From the NCBI RefSeq assembly GCF_019429625.1, contig NZ_JAHXRW010000003.1:350482-414481 (forward strand): 64,000 bases of DNA, given 5' to 3'. Under the pieces are notes generated by a model. It did no database searches. It had not been told where the DNA came from and was given only the letters and a program-made list of their open reading frames with translations. Source of the DNA: Celeribacter sp. PS-C1 (GTDB taxonomy: Bacteria > Pseudomonadota > Alphaproteobacteria > Rhodobacterales > Rhodobacteraceae). The translations under genes were made by a program, and so were the position numbers. This document shows positions 52,540 through 62,178 of the stretch, one piece after another. Every line of letters begins with the position of its first letter. Within the stretch, counting starts at the first letter, position 1.

Positions 52540-55239
52540 TCAATCGCGCGCACGCACCCGTGGCACTTCCAGCCGGAAGGCCGCGCCACCCTGCCCCGGC
52601 AGATAGGCAATCGTGCCGCCCAGATTTGTCATGATCTCGCGACAGATTGCGAGACCCAGCCCCGCGCCGCCCGCTTTGGCATGGTCGGTCAGCCGCGAGA
52701 ATTTCTCGAAAATCACCGCCTGCTTGTCCTTCGGAATGCCCGAGCCATTGTCGATGAAATCGATCTGGAGCCGGTCGTCGCCTTTGCGGCGGACATGGAT
52801 GGTCAACTCCGGCCGCGGTGCGTCACAATATTTGCGCACGTTGGCAATGAGATTGATGAAAACCTGCGCCAGACGGTCCGGGTCGGTCTCAATCGCGATA
52901 TGTTCCGACAGTTCATTGCGCCGGATGAGCAAGCGCACGCCACCTCCGGCCTCGGAACTCGCATGCAGCGCCCGGTCGATCACGTCGTGCAGGTTGGCGC
53001 GCGCCCAATTAAGGCTAACCTGACCGTTCTCCAGCACCGACAGATCAAGCAAATCGTCCAAGAGCCGCGTCAGACGGCGGGCTTCGTCATGGATGATCGT
53101 GGAAAACCGCTCGAGGCTTTCGGCGTCCATATCCCCCGATTGCCCCGCCTCGCGCAAGATCTCGGAAAACGCCCGAATGGAAGTCATCGGTGTGCGCAAC
53201 TCATGCGAGATTTGCGACAGGAACGCGTCCTTTTGGATGGAAAGCGCCGTAAGTTTCTCATTGGCCTCACGCAGCTGGCGCGCGGTGCGGGCCAACTCGT
53301 CGGATTTCAGCTCAAGCTGGCTGGAATACTCCATAATCTGCGCGGTTTCATCCGCCACGGCCATCAGATCCTCGACCGACACCAACACCCCGCCCGCGAT
53401 CTGACCCAGCATCGCATGCGCCGTTGCGGCGCCGACGGAACCCGCCATTTCGCGCTCCAACCGCTCGATGAAGGCGGGGGTGGTGTCGGGCAGATAGCCC
53501 TCTTTACCCTGCGCTTCGGCCTCCGACTGAAACAGGTTCTGCGCCTCAGCGGGACCCAGAATGCGCTGCGCCATGACCAGCAGATCCTCCGCCTCGGCAA
53601 AGCCATGAGACCAACCGCGCGTGGAGCCCGAATGCTCGAACACATTGACGAATTGCGCGCCCTGCAGCCGTTCGACCGGGCGCGGGAAGGACATCAGAGA
53701 GCCAAGCACAAACACCACGGTGTTGAGCGCGATGGACCAGCAAATCGCATGCACCACGGGATCAACCCCATCGACGCCGAAAAGGGCCTGTGGACGCAAA
53801 AGAGTGAGGCCGAACGGCCCATTGGCCAAAAGCTCCGGCGTAAATCCGGAAGCCGCACCAAAGGACGGCAGGAACATCGAATAGGCCCAGACCACAAAGC
53901 CGGTGACCACACCGGCGATCGCGCCGACCCGTGTGGCCCCACGCCAGAAAATGCCGCCCAACATGGCGGGCAAGACCTGCGCCACGCCGGTAAACGAAAT
54001 CATGCCGATGGAGGCCAGGGCCTCGGACCCGCCTGAGAAATGGAAATAGAGATAGCCCAGAGCCAGCACGCCAAAAATCGACAGGCGTCGGGCATAGAGC
54101 ACGACGCGGCGCACATCGCCAGAGACCATCGCACCGCCCGCGCTCGACGACAACCAGATCGGCATGACGATGTGGTTCGACACCATGGTCGAAAGCGCGA
54201 TGGCGGCAACGATGACCATGGAGGTGGCTGAAGAAAAGCCGCCAAGGAAAGACAGGGTCGCCAAGATCCGGTGGTCGAAATGCAGCGGCAAGGTGAGGAC
54301 GAACATGTCGGGATTGGAACCTTGGGGAAGAACCTCAAGCCCCACGACCGCAATCGGGATCACGAATAGCGACATGCCAAAGAGATAGAGAGGAAAGGCC
54401 CAACCTGCTGTGAACACATGGTTTTCGTCGGAATTCTCGACCACCAAAACCTGAAACATCCGCGGCAAGGTGATGAGCGCCGCCGCCGAGAGCATGGTGA
54501 GCGCAATCCAGCGCGTGCCCATGATCGGATGCTGCGACACCGGCGATGCGTCAATCCGCGCCATGAGATCACCCACCCCGTCAGACAGACCCCAGACGAC
54601 GAATATACCAACCGCCACCAGCGCCATGAATTTCACGATGGCTTCCAAGGCGATGGCGGTCACAACACCATGGTGACGTTCATTGGCGTCGAGATTGCGG
54701 GTGCCGAAGAGCGTCGTGAAAAGCGCCAACCCCGTCGCCACCCAAAGCGCGGTCTTGTCCAGATCGGGCAGCACGGCGCCCGTCGGATCATTCGCACCGA
54801 AGACAGCAAAAGACAGCGCCACGGATTGCAATTGCAGCGCGATGTAAGGCGTCGTGCCGATGACCGCCAAAAGCGTCACCAACACGCCCAAAGTGGTCGA
54901 TTTACCGTAACGAGACGAGATTAGGTCTGCCACAGAGGTGATCCGCTGCACCCGCCCGATCCGCACGAGTTTGCGTAATATCCACCAGCAGCCGATCATC
55001 ATCAGCGAGGGGCCAAGATAGATCGTCACGAATTCCAACCCCGAGCGCACCGCGTAGCCCACGGCGCCGTAAAAGGTCCAGGCGGTGCAATAGACCGAGA
55101 GCGACAGCGTGTAGACCCATGGCGAACGCAGCCAACCCAAACGCCCGGCCTCGGCGCGTTTCTCCGCCCAGAAAGCTACAATAAACAATAGGGTGGCATA
55201 AGAGAGGCAGGCGAAGACGAGAATATTGAACCGCAGCAT
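52540..55239 (-). CDS. sodium/solute symporter-histidine kinase fusion (CrbS-like)
   Basis: The 899-aa membrane sensor begins with a sodium/solute symporter domain of about 13 helices (residues 1-490, SLC5/PutP family). A linker follows, then a HisKA domain (about 645-715, phospho-acceptor in FLSQISHELRTPMTSIRAFSEI) and a HATPase domain (about 755-895, NLIANVRKYCDAP N-box, DNGSGIPKD and GAGLGLAICREIM G-boxes). This is the layout of CrbS and related kinases, in which the transporter-like domain senses or imports a small solute. The start overlaps the stop of the small membrane gene (TGATG), and the response regulator lies upstream in the same operon. Confidence 0.9.
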   Translation of the reverse strand: MLRFNILVFACLSYATLLFIVAFWAEKRAEAGRLGWLRSPWVYTLSLSVYCTAWTFYGAVGYAVRSGLEFVTIYLGPSLMMIGCWWILRKLVRIGRVQRITSVADLISSRYGKSTTLGVLVTLLAVIGTTPYIALQLQSVALSFAVFGANDPTGAVLPDLDKTALWVATGLALFTTLFGTRNLDANERHHGVVTAIALEAIVKFMALVAVGIFVVWGLSDGVGDLMARIDASPVSQHPIMGTRWIALTMLSAAALITLPRMFQVLVVENSDENHVFTAGWAFPLYLFGMSLFVIPIAVVGLEVLPQGSNPDMFVLTLPLHFDHRILATLSFLGGFSSATSMVIVAAIALSTMVSNHIVMPIWLSSSAGGAMVSGDVRRVVLYARRLSIFGVLALGYLYFHFSGGSEALASIGMISFTGVAQVLPAMLGGIFWRGATRVGAIAGVVTGFVVWAYSMFLPSFGAASGFTPELLANGPFGLTLLRPQALFGVDGVDPVVHAICWSIALNTVVFVLGSLMSFPRPVERLQGAQFVNVFEHSGSTRGWSHGFAEAEDLLVMAQRILGPAEAQNLFQSEAEAQGKEGYLPDTTPAFIERLEREMAGSVGAATAHAMLGQIAGGVLVSVEDLMAVADETAQIMEYSSQLELKSDELARTARQLREANEKLTALSIQKDAFLSQISHELRTPMTSIRAFSEILREAGQSGDMDAESLERFSTIIHDEARRLTRLLDDLLDLSVLENGQVSLNWARANLHDVIDRALHASSEAGGGVRLLIRRNELSEHIAIETDPDRLAQVFINLIANVRKYCDAPRPELTIHVRRKGDDRLQIDFIDNGSGIPKDKQAVIFEKFSRLTDHAKAGGAGLGLAICREIMTNLGGTIAYLPGQGGAAFRLEVPRVRARD

Positions 55240-55556
55240 CAGTGCGCGTCCTCATCTGTGTGCCCGTGCTTTTCAGCCGCCCCCGGGGTTTTCAACGCCT
55301 CGACGGGACCTTCCGCCCGGCGCAAAGCACGCGACAGCCACATCGTAGCCAAGAGGCCCAGAGCCCAGACCACAAAGACATGCAGAAACGCCCGCGATCC
55401 CGCGCCGACAGGACGATCTGTGCCTTCGCCGCCCCACAACAGTGGCAAAAGCCAGAGGCCGAACATGAGAAAGGGCAAGAGCCTGAGCGCGTCGATCAAC
55501 CGCCTGCGCCGATAGGACGCGCGCGCGAGATAGAGCGGCGCGCGGCCCTCAGCCAT
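55239..55556 (-). CDS. small membrane protein in the sensor kinase operon
   Basis: The 105-aa protein has two hydrophobic helices (about 24-42 and 58-78), a basic N-terminus and a charged, His-rich tail (EKHGHTDEDAH). Its start overlaps the response-regulator stop by eight bases and its stop overlaps the kinase start, so all three genes are translationally coupled. Similar small membrane genes sit next to SLC5-type permeases, and it may be an accessory subunit of the symporter domain (inference). Confidence 0.75.
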   Translation of the reverse strand: MAEGRAPLYLARASYRRRRLIDALRLLPFLMFGLWLLPLLWGGEGTDRPVGAGSRAFLHVFVVWALGLLATMWLSRALRRAEGPVEALKTPGAAEKHGHTDEDAH

Positions 55557-55950
55557 GGCTGGTATCCATTGGGTTTTCTGGGGCTTCCGCCGCCAGTCGG
55601 CGCACGACCTCAAGCATCTCGGTGTTGGAAAACGGCTTGGTCATAAAATGCGACACGCCCGCGGCCTCCGCCATATCGCGGTCCTTCTTCTGGCCACGTG
55701 CGGTGAGCATCAACACGGGGCGCGTGGCGTGATCCGCCATGTCGCGCAACTCGCGCAGGATCTCAAAGCCGGATTTGTTCGGCAACATCACGTCGAGAAT
55801 GATGACATCCGGCCGCTTGCGCTCTACCGCCGCCACCGCCGTCGCCCCATCTGCATGGGTCTCAACCGTCCATCCATCGCGCGACAGGATGAACCGGATC
55901 GCCTCGATGATGTTCGGCTCGTCCTCGATCAAGAGCACGCGCTGTCCCAT
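55549..55950 (-). CDS. response regulator, receiver domain only
   Basis: The 133-aa protein is a single CheY-like receiver domain. The acidic pair is in LLIEDEP, the phospho-Asp in VIILDVMLPNKSGF, the Thr in MLTARG and the Lys in FMTKPFSN. It has no DNA-binding output domain, so it must act through protein contact or as part of a phosphorelay. It is the first gene of the operon with the symporter-kinase. ATG 55950 has GAGAGG upstream; the frame extends 49 codons further without family match. Confidence 0.88.
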   Translation of the reverse strand: MGQRVLLIEDEPNIIEAIRFILSRDGWTVETHADGATAVAAVERKRPDVIILDVMLPNKSGFEILRELRDMADHATRPVLMLTARGQKKDRDMAEAAGVSHFMTKPFSNTEMLEVVRRLAAEAPENPMDTSHG

Positions 55951-56154
55951 AATTGCCTCTCTCCCCCTAAGCTGTCGCAGTTTATGGCGTTTTGTCGCGT
56001 GCCTGTCAAAAATTTGTGCCCATCCGACGCATTTCCGGCGCTTGCGCAATGGCAGCCATTCCGAGCCCGACCCACACAGAAAAACATGCATGAGCAATAT
56101 AAGTTCTAGAATGCAACACCTTATGGTAATTATAATATCAGGGAGGACAATCCA

Positions 56155-56565
56155 ATGAAATTATTTACATGGTCAATCCGTGCCTTCGCGCTCTGCCTGC
56201 CACTGGCATCATATGCGCAAAACCCTGAAATCGGGGAAACACTCTACACCCAATATTGCGCCACCTGTCATGGCACCAGTGGCGCTGGTGACGGTCCGCT
56301 AACCGAACTCATGACAACGAAACCGGCGGACCTCCGAACGCTCGCCGCCGACAACCCGGCCGCCCCCGGAGAATTTCCGATGCTGCGGGTGATCCACGTT
56401 ATCGACGGGCGCACCGGACTGCGCGCGCATGGGGGTGAAATGCCGACCTATGGCGATGTCTTCATGAGCGGTGCGATGGACTCCATGGAAACGGTCGGCG
56501 CGGTGATCGAAACCCGCGGTCGCATTCTCTCCGTGGCGATGTATTTGGAAACCATCCAGAACTGA
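56155..56565 (+). CDS. small c-type cytochrome, periplasmic
   Basis: The 136-aa protein has a signal peptide (about 1-21, cleaved at SYAQ) and a single haem site CATCH. Met residues near position 97 (HGGEMPTYGD) offer the axial ligand in the class I cytochrome c pattern. It starts with GGGAGGAC upstream and is divergent from the response regulator operon. The redox partner is unknown. Confidence 0.85.
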   Translation: MKLFTWSIRAFALCLPLASYAQNPEIGETLYTQYCATCHGTSGAGDGPLTELMTTKPADLRTLAADNPAAPGEFPMLRVIHVIDGRTGLRAHGGEMPTYGDVFMSGAMDSMETVGAVIETRGRILSVAMYLETIQN

Positions 56566-56660
56566 GCACCGCGAAAAGAACGCACCGGATATGCGTGACG
56601 CGCGACACTGGAGCGAAATGAGGGCTGCAGCCTCCCCCTGCCCGAATTTCCTGTCGAGCC

Positions 56661-57998
56661 TCACCCCTCCTCCGGCACCTCGAGCACCATCGAGGGCTCG
56701 CGCCGTGCCGGGCACTCGACACGGGCGCAGACGCGGCATGACGTGCCAATGCCATGCACTTCACCCTCACGCACCTCCATGTCGAGCTGGTCCAAAGGCA
56801 TAAAGAGCATCGTCGCCTCGATCACCTCCGGCGCGTCGAAGCTTTCCGGGCGTTGCGGCTGGGCGATCGCGTAGGCGAGGTAGCGGCGTGGCGGTTGGCT
56901 ATGCTGTTCGACCACGCGTTTCACGGGCACCATGGGGCGCAACAACGCCTGATAGAGTGGCCAGAGCGGACAGGCGGCGCCAAAGCGCGGCGGCGCGAAA
57001 CCATCGAGCGGTTTGCGGTGGGTCAGCGCGCCGGAACCGTCGCAGATCGCCAAGCCCATCGGCGGGCGGTTGTCCGAGGCCGGCAGGCTCGCCAGACGTC
57101 GCATCGCCGCCGACAGTTCCACCCCCATGGCCTGCGCCAGAGCCGAGGGATCGGGACCGTGGCGCGAAATGATCGCTTCCACCATGGCTTGCGGCATTTT
57201 CTCGGCCTCGGCGCGGGCGCGGAGCACCCATTTGCGGGCCAAACTGCGGGCGGCGGGGGTGCGCAACCCGCCCTCGCCCGACAGATCGGGCATCTTGCCC
57301 TGTTCCAACTCCGGCAGGACGAAATCGCGCGCCGCCAGCCAGGCCTCGACCTCTTCGAGCGGCGAGGCCAGCGTGTCCTCGGATTTGCCCACCGTGTCGA
57401 GATAGCTCACCAGCGCCTGCGAGCCGTCGGCGAGGCGTTGGCTGTCCTCATAGAGGTTGCGGTGAAAGCGCGCCTGCCAGTCGCGGTCGATCTCGCCCGC
57501 GTTGTTGAGAATGCCCGCGGTGGAGCGGATCGCGGTCACGGTGGAGAGCACCTCGTGCAAACTATCAGAGAGAAACGGGTCATGTGCCAGACGGTCGTTC
57601 AGCGCCTCGACCCTGCGTTCCAGCGCTGTGATCCGGTTGCGCTGCGCCACCACGAGAGCCGCCCAGCCGGGAAAGCGCCCGACGAATTCCTCGGCGCGCT
57701 GGGTTTCCGGCAGGCTGACCGGCTTGCCTTCCTGTGGCCGCAACCCGCTGGTGCTCGCCGCCTCTTGCAGCCCTTCCATCAGCGGAAGCTCAGCCCCCTC
57801 AGAGAGCGCTGCGGGCTCCACCCCCAACTCGCGCGCCAGATCGATCAACAGCTTGCCACCGATTCTACGGCGGTTGTGTTCGATGAGGTTCAGATAGGCC
57901 GGCGAGATGCCTACAGAACGCGCCAGATCGGCTTGTTTGACGCCTTTGAGCGTGCGCCTTTCGCGGATGCGCGTGCCCGTTAACGCTGATCTCGGCAT
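56661..57998 (-). CDS. ScfR-type Xre regulator (DUF2083)
   Basis: The 445-aa regulator has an N-terminal Cro/C1 helix-turn-helix (about residues 8-62, GVKQADLARSVGISPAYLNLIEHNRRRIGGKLL pattern) and a large DUF2083 C-terminal domain with a terminal Cys pattern (GTSCRVCARVECPAR). Members of this short-chain-fatty-acyl-responsive family regulate carboxylate metabolism genes. The divergent ABC transporter operon and nearby acs are natural targets (inference). The ATG has GAAGGGGAA upstream. In-frame extension upstream by 42 codons lacks family sequence. Confidence 0.85.
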   Translation of the reverse strand: MPRSALTGTRIRERRTLKGVKQADLARSVGISPAYLNLIEHNRRRIGGKLLIDLARELGVEPAALSEGAELPLMEGLQEAASTSGLRPQEGKPVSLPETQRAEEFVGRFPGWAALVVAQRNRITALERRVEALNDRLAHDPFLSDSLHEVLSTVTAIRSTAGILNNAGEIDRDWQARFHRNLYEDSQRLADGSQALVSYLDTVGKSEDTLASPLEEVEAWLAARDFVLPELEQGKMPDLSGEGGLRTPAARSLARKWVLRARAEAEKMPQAMVEAIISRHGPDPSALAQAMGVELSAAMRRLASLPASDNRPPMGLAICDGSGALTHRKPLDGFAPPRFGAACPLWPLYQALLRPMVPVKRVVEQHSQPPRRYLAYAIAQPQRPESFDAPEVIEATMLFMPLDQLDMEVREGEVHGIGTSCRVCARVECPARREPSMVLEVPEEG

Positions 57999-58388
57999 GT
58001 CTGAGTTCCCCTTCCCCTCACGCGGCCCACGCTGAACGCGCAAACCGGCGCCCTGGCTCGAATATCGTTTTTCAAACGCAGCACGAAAATACAGTGACTT
58101 CTCAAGGCTTTTCCGCGAGAGCAAAGCGCAGTATTCTGCACCTGCGGGAAAAATGATTTACACTGCATACATTCGTATTGTGTAATCATTAACAAAAAAA
58201 TCATTAAATAAAAAGCACTTGTTGATGGGTTTTCGAATGATACCCGATACTCACCTCATCTCGTTTACAGCCAAAGTACCTCACATTGCGGCGCAAACGG
58301 GATCTGTGCACCGCCCGGGTTTCGGGGAGGAAATCCGGGCGAGGCGAGCACAGCCAACCGATTGGCCGTATTTCTGGGAGGAATTTAC
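57999..58388. promoter_or_regulatory. divergent regulatory region between the ScfR-type gene and the ABC operon
   Basis: This 390-base region is AT-rich from about 58140 to 58240 (runs such as AACAAAAAAATCATTAAATAAAA) and must hold both promoters and any ScfR operator. Short CTGCAT/TTTGCA-like sequences occur, but I cannot point to a clear palindrome. No coding sequence is supported. Confidence 0.4.
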
Positions 58389-59729
58389 ATGTCCAAAACC
58401 GATCTGACACGTCGCTCAGTGCTGAGAACCGGAGCCGTTGCCGGGGCCGGCCTTGCGCTTCCGACGATTTTCACCTCGGGCGCAAGCGCCTTTACCAATG
58501 AGCCGATGGGCGGAACCGTAACGCTGGGCTTTAACGTGCCACAATCGGGCGCCTATGCCGATGAAGGCGCCGACGAGCTGCGCGCCTACCAGCTTGCGGT
58601 CGAGCACCTTAATGGTGAGGGCGACGGCGGGATGCTCAACACTTTCAGTTCCAAGGTTCTGGAAGGCAATGGCATCATGGGCAAGAAGGTCGAATATGTG
58701 ACCGGCGACACCCAGACAAAATCTGATGCGGCACGGGCCTCGGCAAAATCCATGATCGAAAAAGACGGCGCGGTGATGATCACTGGCGGGTCGTCTTCGG
58801 GCGTGGCCGTGGCGGTTCAGGGCCTCTGCCAAGAGGCGGGCGTCATCTTCATGGCGGGCCTCACGCACTCCAACGACACCACTGGCAAAGACAAGAAAGC
58901 CAATGGTTTCCGCCACTTCTTTAACGCTTACATGTCGGGCGCGGCGCTGGCCCCCGTGCTGGCCGCCCGTTATGGTGCGGACCGCAAAGCCTATCACCTG
59001 ACGGCAGATTACACTTGGGGCTGGACCCAAGAGGAAAGCATTGCCGCAGCCACCGAAGCCCTGGGTTGGCAGACCGTGAACAAGGTCCGCACGCCGCTTG
59101 GTGCGGGCGATTTCTCGTCCTACATCACACCAGTACTGCAGACGGATGCAGACGTTCTGATCCTGAACCACTACGGCGGCGACATGGTCAACTCACTGAC
59201 CAACGCGGTGCAATTCGGGCTGCGCGAAAAGATGGTCAACGGCAAGAACTTCGAGATCGTTGTGCCGCTGTTCTCGCGTCTGATGGCGCGCGGTGCAGGT
59301 GAGAACATTAAGGGCATCCTTGGTTCCACCAACTGGCATTGGTCGCTCACCGACGCGGGCTCGCAGGCCTTTGTGAAAAGCTTTGGCACGAAATACGGCT
59401 TCCCGCCGTCGCAGGCCGCGCACACCTGCTATGTGCAGACGCTGCTCTATGCCGATGCTGTGGCGCGTGCCGGGTCGTTCAACCCCTGCGCGGTTGTCGA
59501 AGCACTCGAAGGCTTCGAATTCGACGGGCTGGGCAACGGTCCGACGCTCTATCGCGCAGAAGATCACCAGTGCTTCAAAGACGTGCTCGTGGTGCGCGGG
59601 AAAGAGAACCCGACCTCTGAGTTCGACCTCCTGGAAGTGGTCGAAGTGACCCCGGCAGCCCAAGTCACCTACGCACCGGATCACCCGATGTTCGCGGGTG
59701 GTGCTTTGGGCGCCTGTAACGCAGGCTAA
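58389..59729 (+). CDS. ABC transporter substrate-binding protein (LivK-like), Tat-exported
   Basis: The 446-aa periplasmic receptor belongs to the leucine/amide-binding (Peripla_BP_6) family. The twin-arginine signal is TRRSVLRTGAVAGAG (near residues 6-20). The body has VTLGFNVPQSGAYADEG, DTQTKSDAARASAKSMIEKDGAVMITGGSSSGVAVAVQ and HTCYVQTLLYADAVARAG, all typical. Substrate might be a branched-chain or short-chain carboxylate, amide or urea-like compound and cannot be told from sequence. GGGAGGAA precedes the ATG. It heads a five-gene transporter operon. Confidence 0.9.
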   Translation: MSKTDLTRRSVLRTGAVAGAGLALPTIFTSGASAFTNEPMGGTVTLGFNVPQSGAYADEGADELRAYQLAVEHLNGEGDGGMLNTFSSKVLEGNGIMGKKVEYVTGDTQTKSDAARASAKSMIEKDGAVMITGGSSSGVAVAVQGLCQEAGVIFMAGLTHSNDTTGKDKKANGFRHFFNAYMSGAALAPVLAARYGADRKAYHLTADYTWGWTQEESIAAATEALGWQTVNKVRTPLGAGDFSSYITPVLQTDADVLILNHYGGDMVNSLTNAVQFGLREKMVNGKNFEIVVPLFSRLMARGAGENIKGILGSTNWHWSLTDAGSQAFVKSFGTKYGFPPSQAAHTCYVQTLLYADAVARAGSFNPCAVVEALEGFEFDGLGNGPTLYRAEDHQCFKDVLVVRGKENPTSEFDLLEVVEVTPAAQVTYAPDHPMFAGGALGACNAG

Positions 59730-59775
59730 GCCTACCACTGGGGGACAGCGCTCAAACCATCCCCCTAAGGCAAGA

Positions 59776-59807
59776 GGCGGCCTGAACCGTAACAGCGGCA
59801 GGCCGCC
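59776..59807. other. intercistronic hairpin after the binding-protein gene
   Basis: A 9-bp perfect stem GGCGGCCTG/CAGGCCGCC with a 14-base loop lies in the 182-base gap between the binding-protein gene and livH. No T-tract follows. It probably stabilises the binding-protein mRNA or limits readthrough, as with the hairpin after dctP. Confidence 0.6.
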
Positions 59808-59911
59808 CATCTTCACACCACAGCCAACCCGAAGGCGCAGATGAGCGCCCTTCCCCGTTGCGGACAGCGCCACGGGAGCGGGAGAGGTTTGGCGCAACAT
59901 CAGGTGGGACC

Positions 59912-60943
59912 ATGGAAACCATTCTTTTGCAATTGCTCAACGGGCTCGACAAAGGCTCGGCCTATGCGTTGATCGCACTGGGGCTGACCCTGATCTTCGG
60001 CACCTTGGGCGTGGTCAATTTCGCCCATGGCGCGATCTTTATGATCGGCGCCTTTTGTGCGGTGACACTGTCGAAGCTATTGAACCTGTCATTCGAGACG
60101 ATTGATCCTGAAAAGGTCGATTTCCTCGGCAACCCGGCCAAGATCAAAACGCCCTATGTCGAGGCTTGGTTCGGACCGGACTTTGGCCATGCGCTGATCG
60201 ACTGGTCGGTGCCTTTGGCGATCCTGTTTTCCATTCCGATCATGATCGCGGTGGGCTTTGCCATGGAGCGCGGGCTGATCAAGCATTTCTACAAACGCCC
60301 GCATGCAGACCAGATCCTCGTGACCTTCGGCCTCGCCATCGTGTTGCAAGAGGTGATCAAGTATTTCTACGGCGCGAACCCGATCTCGACGCCTGCCCCC
60401 GATGCGTTCAAAGGCTCCTTCGATTTCGGCGCCATGCTTGGATTTGATCCCAACATGATCATCTACCCCTACTGGCGTCTGATCTATTTCGGCTTTGCCG
60501 CTCTCGTCATCGGTGCCGTGTTCTCGTTCCTGCAATTCACCACCTTTGGCATGGTGGTGCGTGCCGGCATGGCGGATCGCGAGACTGTGGGCCTTTTGGG
60601 CATCAACATCGACCGGCGCTTTACAATCATGTTCGGGCTGGCCGCGGCCGTGGCAGGTGTCGCGGGCGTGATGTATGCGCCAATCCTGTCTCCAAACTAT
60701 CACATGGGCATGGATTTTCTGGTGCTTTGCTTCGTCGTCGTTGTGGTCGGCGGCATGGGCTCCCTACCCGGCGCTGTGGCCGCGGGGTTCCTCTTGGGCA
60801 TTCTCGAGAGCTTTTCGTCGATGAATGCCGTCAAGTCGCTGCTTCCCGGCATCGATCAGATCATCATCTATGTCGTCGCCATCGTGATCCTTCTGACCCG
60901 TCCGCGCGGTCTGATGGGCAAAAAAGGCGTGATGGAGGAATAA
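59912..60943 (+). CDS. livH: branched-chain-type ABC transporter permease LivH
   Basis: The 343-aa inner-membrane permease has about eight helices, beginning METILLQLLNGLDKGSAYALIALGLTLIFGTLGVVNFAHGAIFMIGA, the LivH signature. GMADRETVGLLGINIDRRF is the conserved EAA-type loop that contacts the ATPase, and VVVVGGMGSLPGAVAAGFLLG is another hallmark. A stretch of about 35 residues between helices 2 and 3 (DPEKVDFLGNPAKIKTPYVEAWFG) is a periplasmic or loop insertion. AGGTGGGA precedes the ATG. Confidence 0.92.
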   Translation: METILLQLLNGLDKGSAYALIALGLTLIFGTLGVVNFAHGAIFMIGAFCAVTLSKLLNLSFETIDPEKVDFLGNPAKIKTPYVEAWFGPDFGHALIDWSVPLAILFSIPIMIAVGFAMERGLIKHFYKRPHADQILVTFGLAIVLQEVIKYFYGANPISTPAPDAFKGSFDFGAMLGFDPNMIIYPYWRLIYFGFAALVIGAVFSFLQFTTFGMVVRAGMADRETVGLLGINIDRRFTIMFGLAAAVAGVAGVMYAPILSPNYHMGMDFLVLCFVVVVVGGMGSLPGAVAAGFLLGILESFSSMNAVKSLLPGIDQIIIYVVAIVILLTRPRGLMGKKGVMEE

Positions 60944-60946
60944 CTT

Positions 60947-62176
60947 ATGTTCGGGCTTAATAAAAAAGACACCTCTTTCCTGCTGATCGTGATTGCGCTG
61001 ACCATGGCGACCCCGATCCTACTGCAACCCTTTGCGGAAGGATCGGAACTTGCGCAGTTCAACGGCGGCTATCCGGACCTGATGCAGAAGATAGCGATCT
61101 TCGGCATCTTCGCGGTCGGGTTCAACATCCTCTTCGGCCTCACTGGCTATCTCAGCTTTGGCCACGCGGCATTCTTAGGCATCGGCTCTTATGCTGCTGT
61201 CTGGATGATGAAGCTTTTGACCATGAATGTGATCCCCGCGATCCTCTTGGCCATGATCGTGTCCGGTCTGTTCGCCGCCGCCATCGGCTATGTCTCTCTA
61301 CGCCGGTCGGGCATCTACTTTTCGATCCTGACGCTGGCCTTTGCACAAATGTCCTACAAGATGGCCTATTCTGTGCTGACCCCTCTGACCAATGGCGAGA
61401 CCGGCTTGCAACTGGCACTTGATGATCCGCGCATCCTCGACGGCGCCGCGGAGGGTAGCTCGCTTCCGGTGACCAATATCTTCGGAATCGCAATGAATTC
61501 CTCTTATAAACTAGAGGCTTTGGGGCGGGTTTTCACCTTCAACGTCGGCTATTACTTCTGCGCCTTCATCGCGATCCTGGCCTTTTATGTGGCGATCCGA
61601 CTGTTTCGGTCTCCGTTCGGCATGATGCTGCGCGCCGTGAAATCGAACCAGCAGCGCATGACCTACACCGGCCTTGATCCCAAACCCTACACTTTGGCCG
61701 CTTTCGTGATCTCCGGCATGTATGCGGGGCTTGCGGGCGGGCTTTTGGCGGCGATGGACCCGCTGGCGGGCGCCGACCGGATGCTTTGGACCGCCTCTGG
61801 CGAGGTGGTGATTATGACCATCCTCGGCGGCGCAGGCACCTTGATGGGGCCGGTTCTGGGCGCAGGCGTGATCAAATATCTCGAGAACATCTTCTCGAAG
61901 ATCAACGAAGGCGTGCTGCACGATTGGTTCTCTTTCCTGCCCGACGGCGTGGAAAATGTGGTGATCTGGGTCTTTGCGCGCTTCACCGGCGAAGGCTGGC
62001 ACCTGACCCTTGGCGTGACCTTCATGCTGGTCGTGACCTTCCTTCCGGGCGGTCTGATCGAAGGGCTGCGGCGCCTGTCCAAACGGGTCAAGCATGGCTC
62101 GCAAAAGCGCGACAAATATGACGACCCGGACCCGGAGCACCGCCCCGAACCCGGCAAACGCGTTGCAGGAGAATGA
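60947..62176 (+). CDS. livM: branched-chain-type ABC transporter permease LivM
   Basis: The 409-aa inner-membrane permease is the partner of LivH. It has about ten helices, with [27 protein letters not shown] near residue 45-75, [27 protein letters not shown] as the ATPase-contact loop and [20 protein letters not shown] near the end, all LivM features. It begins three bases after livH. The C-terminal tail is charged ([17 protein letters not shown]) and longer than in many LivM proteins. Confidence 0.92.
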   Translation: MFGLNKKDTSFLLIVIALTMATPILLQPFAEGSELAQFNGGYPDLMQKIAIFGIFAVGFNILFGLTGYLSFGHAAFLGIGSYAAVWMMKLLTMNVIPAILLAMIVSGLFAAAIGYVSLRRSGIYFSILTLAFAQMSYKMAYSVLTPLTNGETGLQLALDDPRILDGAAEGSSLPVTNIFGIAMNSSYKLEALGRVFTFNVGYYFCAFIAILAFYVAIRLFRSPFGMMLRAVKSNQQRMTYTGLDPKPYTLAAFVISGMYAGLAGGLLAAMDPLAGADRMLWTASGEVVIMTILGGAGTLMGPVLGAGVIKYLENIFSKINEGVLHDWFSFLPDGVENVVIWVFARFTGEGWHLTLGVTFMLVVTFLPGGLIEGLRRLSKRVKHGSQKRDKYDDPDPEHRPEPGKRVAGE

Positions 62177-62178
62177 AC

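Noticed and set aside
56131..56136. TATAAT as the promoter of the cytochrome c gene
   Set aside because: The hexamer is a perfect -10 box, but it lies only 19 bases before the start codon, so the transcript would begin in the ribosome site. It may be chance in an AT-rich stretch.
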